Assembly (NCBI GenBank): GCA_902621855.1
Contig: CACNNQ010000003.1
Location: forward strand, 1-64,000
Direction of reading: 5' to 3'
Origin: an uncultured Alphaproteobacteria bacterium
GTDB lineage: Bacteria; Pseudomonadota; Alphaproteobacteria; HIMB59; GCA-002718135
DNA: 64,000 nt
The position numbers and the translations under genes are program-made. Positions 60,180 through 64,000 of the stretch are shown one piece after another. Each line of letters opens with the position of its first letter. The first letter of the stretch is position 1. Under the pieces are notes generated by a model. That model was given only the letters and a program-made list of their open reading frames with translations. It made no database searches and had not been told where the DNA came from.

Positions 60180-61022
60180 TTAATTAAATATTGAGTTTTT
60201 ATTACTTGGATCTAATCTATAAGTGCTATTCCTTAAAAATTTTGTAATCTCAATAAGATTGCCAATTTCTTTTATGGTTTCAAAGGGTATTCTTTGTCCA
60301 ATATGAACATCAATTTTTTTTCCCATTCTTCTTTTAAGTTCATATATCATTAAAGAATATCGAAAGACTTGCCCAATTTTATCAGCAACATGAAAAAGTT
60401 CGCTATTTTGTCCTTCAAAAAAAATTGGGAGGACAGGTGATTGAGTTTTCATTATTATTTTTGAAGTAAATTGTTTCCATTCACGATCTATTGCTTTGAT
60501 TCCTTTTTTTAATTTTGGTTTCGTTGAAACTGATCCTGATGGAAAAATGATTAGTGCCCCATTATTTCTTAAGTGTTCTTCGCATTCTTTACGTGCAGCG
60601 ATATTATTTATTAAAGCATTTCTATTTTTTGAAAAATCAAGAGGAATAATTTTATTCTTAATAAGATCTGCTCCTTGTAAAACTTTATGCGTAATAATTT
60701 TGTAATCTTGTCTAATTTTACTAATTAAAGAGCATATTGTAAGACCATCAGCTATTCCAAAGGCATGGTTAGCGATTACTACAAGTTTGCCATTTTTAGA
60801 AATATTACTTTTAGAATGATAATGTGTCTGAATACGGAGACCTAATCTTTCAATTGCATCATGCCAAAAATTCTCTGGAGGTAAATTTTCTCTTAAATAA
60901 TCCTCATACAACTTACGTAACTTAATTTTACCCGTTCCCAATTCGGTTAATTGAATAATAATCTTTCCAACAGGATTAACTTCGGAGTTAGAAAAGGTAA
61001 GCGCTGGTTTATTAATTTTCAT
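60180..61022 (-). CDS. PlsC/OlsA-like acyltransferase
   Basis: This is a soluble or peripheral acyltransferase of 280 residues. The catalytic H-x4-D motif is IANHAFGIADGLT, and the acceptor-site motif FPSGSVSTKPK follows about 90 residues later. The NH-x-FG-x-x-DG form is seen in lysophospholipid acyltransferases related to OlsA and hemolysin-like acyltransferases rather than in PlsC proper. It lies 78 bases upstream of plcP2 on the same strand and has its own strong Pho-box-like site. A role in lipid remodelling, for example acylating a lyso-aminolipid or glycolipid, is inferred; no OlsB-like partner is nearby. Confidence 0.75.
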   Translation of the reverse strand: MKINKPALTFSNSEVNPVGKIIIQLTELGTGKIKLRKLYEDYLRENLPPENFWHDAIERLGLRIQTHYHSKSNISKNGKLVVIANHAFGIADGLTICSLISKIRQDYKIITHKVLQGADLIKNKIIPLDFSKNRNALINNIAARKECEEHLRNNGALIIFPSGSVSTKPKLKKGIKAIDREWKQFTSKIIMKTQSPVLPIFFEGQNSELFHVADKIGQVFRYSLMIYELKRRMGKKIDVHIGQRIPFETIKEIGNLIEITKFLRNSTYRLDPSNKNSIFN

Positions 61023-61052
61023 AAAATTTACTTTAAATTCTTAATTTTATAA

Positions 61053-61070
61053 TGTTAAACAATTGTTAAA
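61053..61070 (-). promoter_or_regulatory. Pho-box-like site upstream of the acyltransferase gene
   Basis: Minus-strand TTTAACA-ATTG-TTTAACA is a perfect direct repeat of a 7-bp half-site with 11-bp spacing, 31 bases before the ATG. This is the clearest Pho-box-like site in the window and defines the half-site used to judge the others. Confidence 0.6.
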
Positions 61071-61097
61071 GTACTCGAAAAAGGAGAAATAAAAAAT

Positions 61098-61294
61098 TAA
61101 TCCCACTCACAATTATTGGTAATTAGCAGGAGGAAATAATACTGTGAGTGGTAAGAAACATTTAAATTTTATTGTTTACAAATAGATTAATGGAATATTA
61201 AATTTTTATAAATTTAATTAATTTTTAACTTCATTAATTCTCAAATAAATTTTTTAGTTCTTTCAATTTATCAAAAATTGAATCTCTTACTTCT
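61098..61294. repeat. Direct repeat copy B, about 197 bp
   Basis: This is the counterpart of 58087-58282. Here the right part is the true 3' end of the intact arsC gene, and the left part is the hairpin region between arsC and the acyltransferase promoter. This copy therefore looks like the original and copy A the derived one. Confidence 0.88.
61102..61152 (-). other. Conserved hairpin element, copy B
   Basis: On the minus strand CCACTCACA pairs perfectly with TGTGAGTGG, then after a GT bulge ATTATT pairs with AATAAT around a 17-base loop with TCCTCCTGCT. GATTAATTTTTTATTT follows, so it could terminate arsC transcripts. The stem is better preserved here than in copy A, and the single difference in the outer stem keeps pairing in minus-strand RNA. 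Confidence 0.62.
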
Positions 61295-61653
61295 CTAAAT
61301 TTATCTAATTGGTTTGAACTAAAATGATCTGATGCCGGATCATCAAATGGTATTGAAAATATCTGAGCTTTGGAATTTAAAACTGGACATACCTCTTCTT
61401 TACAAAGCGTAAAAACGGTATTTAATTCATCTCTAAATTTGTTGTCTAAACTTTCAAAATCTTTTGAATAATGTTTTGATATATCAATATCGATTTCACC
61501 CATAACCTCGATAGCATTAGGATTAACTTCTTTGGGCACTGATCCTGCACTTTGAATAATGCAATTAGGATATAATTTTTTTGCAATTCCTTCAGCCATT
61601 TGACTTCTTGCTGAATTAGCAACACACATAAAAAGAATATTTTTATTTTTCAT
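61234..61653 (-). CDS. arsC: Arsenate reductase, thioredoxin-coupled (LMW-PTP fold)
   Basis: This protein reduces arsenate to arsenite. In its 139 residues the P-loop is CVANSARSQ with nucleophile Cys10 and Arg16, and the resolving cysteines are Cys84 and Cys89 in LCKEEVCPV; the DDPASDH segment contains the general-acid Asp. This three-cysteine relay fits arsenate reductase better than a tyrosine phosphatase. The ATG overlaps the preceding small gene by four bases. In the absence of an ArsB or Acr3 pump in the window, the AqpS-like channel could carry arsenite out. Confidence 0.85.
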   Translation of the reverse strand: MKNKNILFMCVANSARSQMAEGIAKKLYPNCIIQSAGSVPKEVNPNAIEVMGEIDIDISKHYSKDFESLDNKFRDELNTVFTLCKEEVCPVLNSKAQIFSIPFDDPASDHFSSNQLDKFREVRDSIFDKLKELKNLFEN

Positions 61654-61877
61654 GTTAGCAAATAAATATATCCAAAAATAAATAGTGGGAGTTGTAAACC
61701 AAAGTTTGTGAGCAGAGCTCTATCTTTTGTCATATAACCAACAATTGACCAACCAACAGCACCTGTACCGTGAATAATTATGTTAATTGGATACGCATTT
61801 AAATTGGTTAATAATATTCCTGATAAAATTAACGCGGTGCTAAACCACTTAATTCTATTAATTGATAAATCTGTCAT
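61650..61877 (-). CDS. Small membrane protein of unknown function
   Basis: This protein of 75 residues has two or three hydrophobic segments (WFSTALILSGILLTNLNAY; IIIHGTGAVGWSIVGYM; LLTNFGLQLPLFIFGYIYLLT). I do not recognise a named family. A good ribosome-binding sequence (AGGAGA) precedes the ATG, and the stop overlaps the arsC start by four bases, so it is a real, translated gene coupled to arsC. It shares a short divergent promoter region with the DUF47-PiT operon. Confidence 0.75.
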   Translation of the reverse strand: MTDLSINRIKWFSTALILSGILLTNLNAYPINIIIHGTGAVGWSIVGYMTKDRALLTNFGLQLPLFIFGYIYLLT

Positions 61878-61944
61878 ATCTTCTCCTAAATTCTATATAT
61901 TGCGAATATTACACTTTACTTAAAGATAAAGATATTAATCAAAT

Positions 61945-61962
61945 TGTAACAAAAATTTAACA
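61945..61962 (+). promoter_or_regulatory. Pho-box-like site in the divergent arsC / PiT promoter region
   Basis: TGTAACA-AAAA-TTTAACA has two 7-bp half-sites at 11-bp spacing, oriented towards the DUF47-PiT operon, 39 bases before its ATG. The second half-site is identical to those of the acyltransferase site. No good -10 sequence follows at the expected distance; the site could also repress or serve the opposite gene. Confidence 0.5.
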
Positions 61963-62000
61963 TTTCTTTCTTTTTTTTTGAAAAGTTCTATAAGCACGCC

Positions 62001-62663
62001 ATGTTTGGATTAAAAAGTGCATCATTATTTGGTGATACCAAAAAGCTTGAAAGAGAAATTGATGAGTTTGTTGATATTGTCTCTGAAGTGGGCTTAGTAT
62101 TTAAATCGATAGTTCCAACTTATCTCAATCATTCCGCCAATGGTAAATTTGAGGAAATGGTTGAAAAAGTTAAAGAAATGGAAAGTAAGGCCGACAAAAT
62201 TACAAAAGATGTTGAGCATACTCTTTATGAAGAAACACTAATCCCAGATGCAAGAAGTGATGTGTTACGACTTCTAGAACACATCGATGAATTAATTGGA
62301 ATGTACCAAGGAAATTGCTATCACTTCTCTATTCAAAAACCTAATTTTCCAAAAGAATTTCATGAAGATCTTATTGAGTTAACAGAGACTGTTGTAAATT
62401 GTGTTGAGTCACTTTGTTTGACTGTCCAATCATTTTTTAGAGATATTAAATCTGTTAGAGATAATGCTCATAAAGTAACTTTTTATGAAAAAGAATCTGA
62501 TATAAAATTTAGTTCACTTGCAAGAAGAATTTTTGATTCTGAATTACCTCTAGATCAAAAAATGCATCTTCGATATTTTGTAGAAAAGATTGATCGTATT
62601 TGTGATCAAGCAGAAGACATAGCTGACGAGGTTCAAATTTACGCTATTAAACGTTCCGTTTAA
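62001..62663 (+). CDS. DUF47/PhoU-like PiT accessory protein
   Basis: This protein of 220 residues has the PhoU-like helical fold with acidic metal-binding repeats (ESKADKITKDVEHTLYEE; LLEHIDELIGM; VEKIDRICDQAEDIADEV). DUF47 proteins are encoded directly upstream of PiT transporters and are thought to control them. It is six bases from pit and has a Pho-box-like site upstream. It is distinct from the true PhoU at 45213-45923. Confidence 0.92.
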   Translation: MFGLKSASLFGDTKKLEREIDEFVDIVSEVGLVFKSIVPTYLNHSANGKFEEMVEKVKEMESKADKITKDVEHTLYEETLIPDARSDVLRLLEHIDELIGMYQGNCYHFSIQKPNFPKEFHEDLIELTETVVNCVESLCLTVQSFFRDIKSVRDNAHKVTFYEKESDIKFSSLARRIFDSELPLDQKMHLRYFVEKIDRICDQAEDIADEVQIYAIKRSV

Positions 62664-62669
62664 TTTTCA

Positions 62670-63722
62670 ATGGAAATTACAATTCTAATTTTTTTATTTG
62701 GTGGTCTTTTTTTAGGTTGGTCACTTGGTGCCAATGATGCAGCAAATGTTTTTGGAACTGCAGTTGGAACACGAATGGTTAGTTTCACAAGTGCAGCAAT
62801 AATTTGTAGTGTCTTTGTTATTCTAGGTGCAATTATTAGCGGAGCAGGTACAACAGAAACCTTAGGAAAGTTAGGTGCTATTAATGCATTGCCTGGTGCT
62901 TTTGCAGCATGTGTGGCTGCAGGAATATCTGTTTATTTAATGACTAAAGTTGGCTTGCCTGTTTCAACAACGCAAGCGATTGTTGGAGCAATTGTTGGTT
63001 GGAATTTATACACGGGATCTTCAACTAATCTTCAAGTTTTAATTACTATTTTAGGAACATGGATACTCTGCCCTATCATTGCAGGAGTTATTGCAATGGG
63101 TTTATTTACTTTTACAAAAAGAGTTATACTCAATAGAAAATTACATATTCTCAGACTTGATGCCTATACAAGAACAGCTTTACTTTTAGCAGGTGCTTTT
63201 GGTGCTTATAGTTTAGGTGCAAACAATATTGCTAATGTAATGGGTGTCTTCGTACCTATATCACCGTTTACTGATGTTACTATTGGAAATTTATTCGTCT
63301 TTTCCTCAAAAGAACAACTATTTCTGCTGGGTGGTTTAGCCATAGCTGTTGGTGTTTTTACCTACTCGAAAAGAGTTATGTTTACCGTGGGTAATGATCT
63401 CTTAAAAATGACACCAGTGGCAGCATTTATTGTTGTTATATCGCATTCTATTGTTTTATTTTTATTTGCATCCCAGGGCATAAGTGCTTTTTTACAATCT
63501 ATAAATCTTCCTTCTATACCTTTGGTACCAGTATCAAGTTCCCAAGCTGTTGTTGGTGGCGTAATTGGAATTGGTCTTTTAAAAGGAGGAAAAGAGGTTC
63601 AATGGTCAATTGCAGGAAGAATTTCTTTGGGTTGGATGACGCTACCTATAATTGCAGCTTTAATTTCTTTAATTGTTTTATTTATTCTAGAAAATATTTT
63701 TAATTTAACGGTCTCTTTTTAA
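62670..63722 (+). CDS. pit: Low-affinity inorganic phosphate transporter, PiT family
   Basis: This is a proton- or sodium-coupled phosphate transporter of 350 residues with about ten membrane segments. The two inverted family signatures are GANDAANVFGTAVGTRMV and GANNIANVMGVFVP, with PVSTTQAIVGAIVGW and PVSSSQAVVGGVIGIGL. It is coupled to the DUF47 gene. Its stop interlocks with that of the convergent phosphatase gene. PiT also admits arsenate, which gives arsC next door a purpose. Confidence 0.95.
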   Translation: MEITILIFLFGGLFLGWSLGANDAANVFGTAVGTRMVSFTSAAIICSVFVILGAIISGAGTTETLGKLGAINALPGAFAACVAAGISVYLMTKVGLPVSTTQAIVGAIVGWNLYTGSSTNLQVLITILGTWILCPIIAGVIAMGLFTFTKRVILNRKLHILRLDAYTRTALLLAGAFGAYSLGANNIANVMGVFVPISPFTDVTIGNLFVFSSKEQLFLLGGLAIAVGVFTYSKRVMFTVGNDLLKMTPVAAFIVVISHSIVLFLFASQGISAFLQSINLPSIPLVPVSSSQAVVGGVIGIGLLKGGKEVQWSIAGRISLGWMTLPIIAALISLIVLFILENIFNLTVSF

Positions 63723-64000
63723 TTAACTGCTCGATAAGAAAAAATAAAATCTTTCTGTATTTTAGATTCAATAGCTCCTTTTCTTCTTGATCGTACAAGA
63801 TCAATAGCTTCTTGTTTTTCATAATTAAATTCAACAAGTAAAATAGCAGCTATAGTGCCAGCTCTTCCTTTTCCTCCACGACAATGTAAGACTATATTTT
63901 TACCATCTATCAATTCGTTCTTTAATAAAACTTTTGTTGTTTCCCATTTATATTTAAAATCTTTATCTGGTGCTCCCATGTCATAAATGGGTAAATGGTA
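63719..64000 (-). CDS. Dual-specificity/tyrosine phosphatase family protein (5' end beyond window)
   Basis: The visible 93 residues carry the Cys-based phosphatase loop HCRGGKGRAGT (H-C-x5-R-[ST]). The frame stays open to the window edge with LPIYDMGAPD, and the Asp of this segment is likely the general acid, so the ATG at 63979 is internal. The proteins resemble small CDKN3-like phosphatases; substrates may be proteins or phosphoinositide-like lipids. It is convergent with pit. Confidence 0.82.
   Translation of the reverse strand, partial: YHLPIYDMGAPDKDFKYKWETTKVLLKNELIDGKNIVLHCRGGKGRAGTIAAILLVEFNYEKQEAIDLVRSRRKGAIESKIQKDFIFSYRAVN

Overview
The window is a strongly AT-rich, very compact bacterial chromosome segment. 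Gene content and order are alphaproteobacterial: RegB/RegA redox sensing, the dnaA-dnaN-recF-gyrB block beside rpsT, the miaB-phoH-ybeY-corC-lnt series running into nusA-infB-rbfA-truB-rpsO-pnp, and PstC/PstA with large extra regions. Low GC, tiny spacers, overlapping start and stop codons and missing members of conserved clusters suggest a streamlined marine alphaproteobacterium of the SAR11-like type. That placement is inference from gene content; there is no rRNA gene here to confirm it. No tRNA, rRNA, CRISPR, IS element or prophage was seen. No gene-free stretch exceeds 300 bases; the largest are 58077-58302 and 61023-61233, both occupied by copies of one repeat.

Layout. 1-3771: class Ia ribonucleotide reductase (nrdA, cut by the window edge; nrdB) plus a glutaredoxin. 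3596-6647: polA followed by a probable ArfA-type ribosome rescue ORF. 6679-9948: an ABC ATPase, an O-antigen-ligase-like protein and a family 2 glycosyltransferase (cell surface). 9932-11685: regB-regA. 11693-17778: gyrB, recF, dnaN, dnaA. 17923-24998: rpsT, mutM, ubiE, coaBC, an E1-like protein, the unsaturated fatty acid genes fabA-fabB-fabI and a glycerophosphodiesterase. 24976-39256: a long minus-strand run of translation, RNA and envelope genes from tsaB to pnp. 39258-44433: a polysaccharide deacetylase, a Bax-like glucosaminidase, nfuA, trpS and murJ.

The most distinctive part is 44488 to the end, a roughly 19 kb phosphorus island. It holds the regulators phoB and phoR, the high-affinity transporter pstSCAB with phoU, the low-affinity PiT transporter with its DUF47 partner, polyphosphate genes ppk1 and ppx with sixA, and two copies of a plcP-agt pair. 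PlcP strips phosphorus from phospholipids to leave diacylglycerol and Agt adds a sugar to it, so phosphorus-free glycolipids replace phospholipids when phosphate is scarce. The two pairs point towards each other around the polyphosphate genes. The second pair travels with an acyltransferase and is bracketed by direct repeats of about 196 bp, each containing the 3' end of an arsenate reductase gene and a conserved hairpin. An AqpS-like channel and an arsenate reductase in the same island suggest arsenate handling tied to phosphate uptake. Several promoter regions here carry two 7-bp half-sites at 11-bp spacing that look like Pho boxes.

Together the island would let the cell sense phosphate, import it by two routes, store it as polyphosphate, recover it from its own membrane, and cope with the arsenate that enters through the same transporters.
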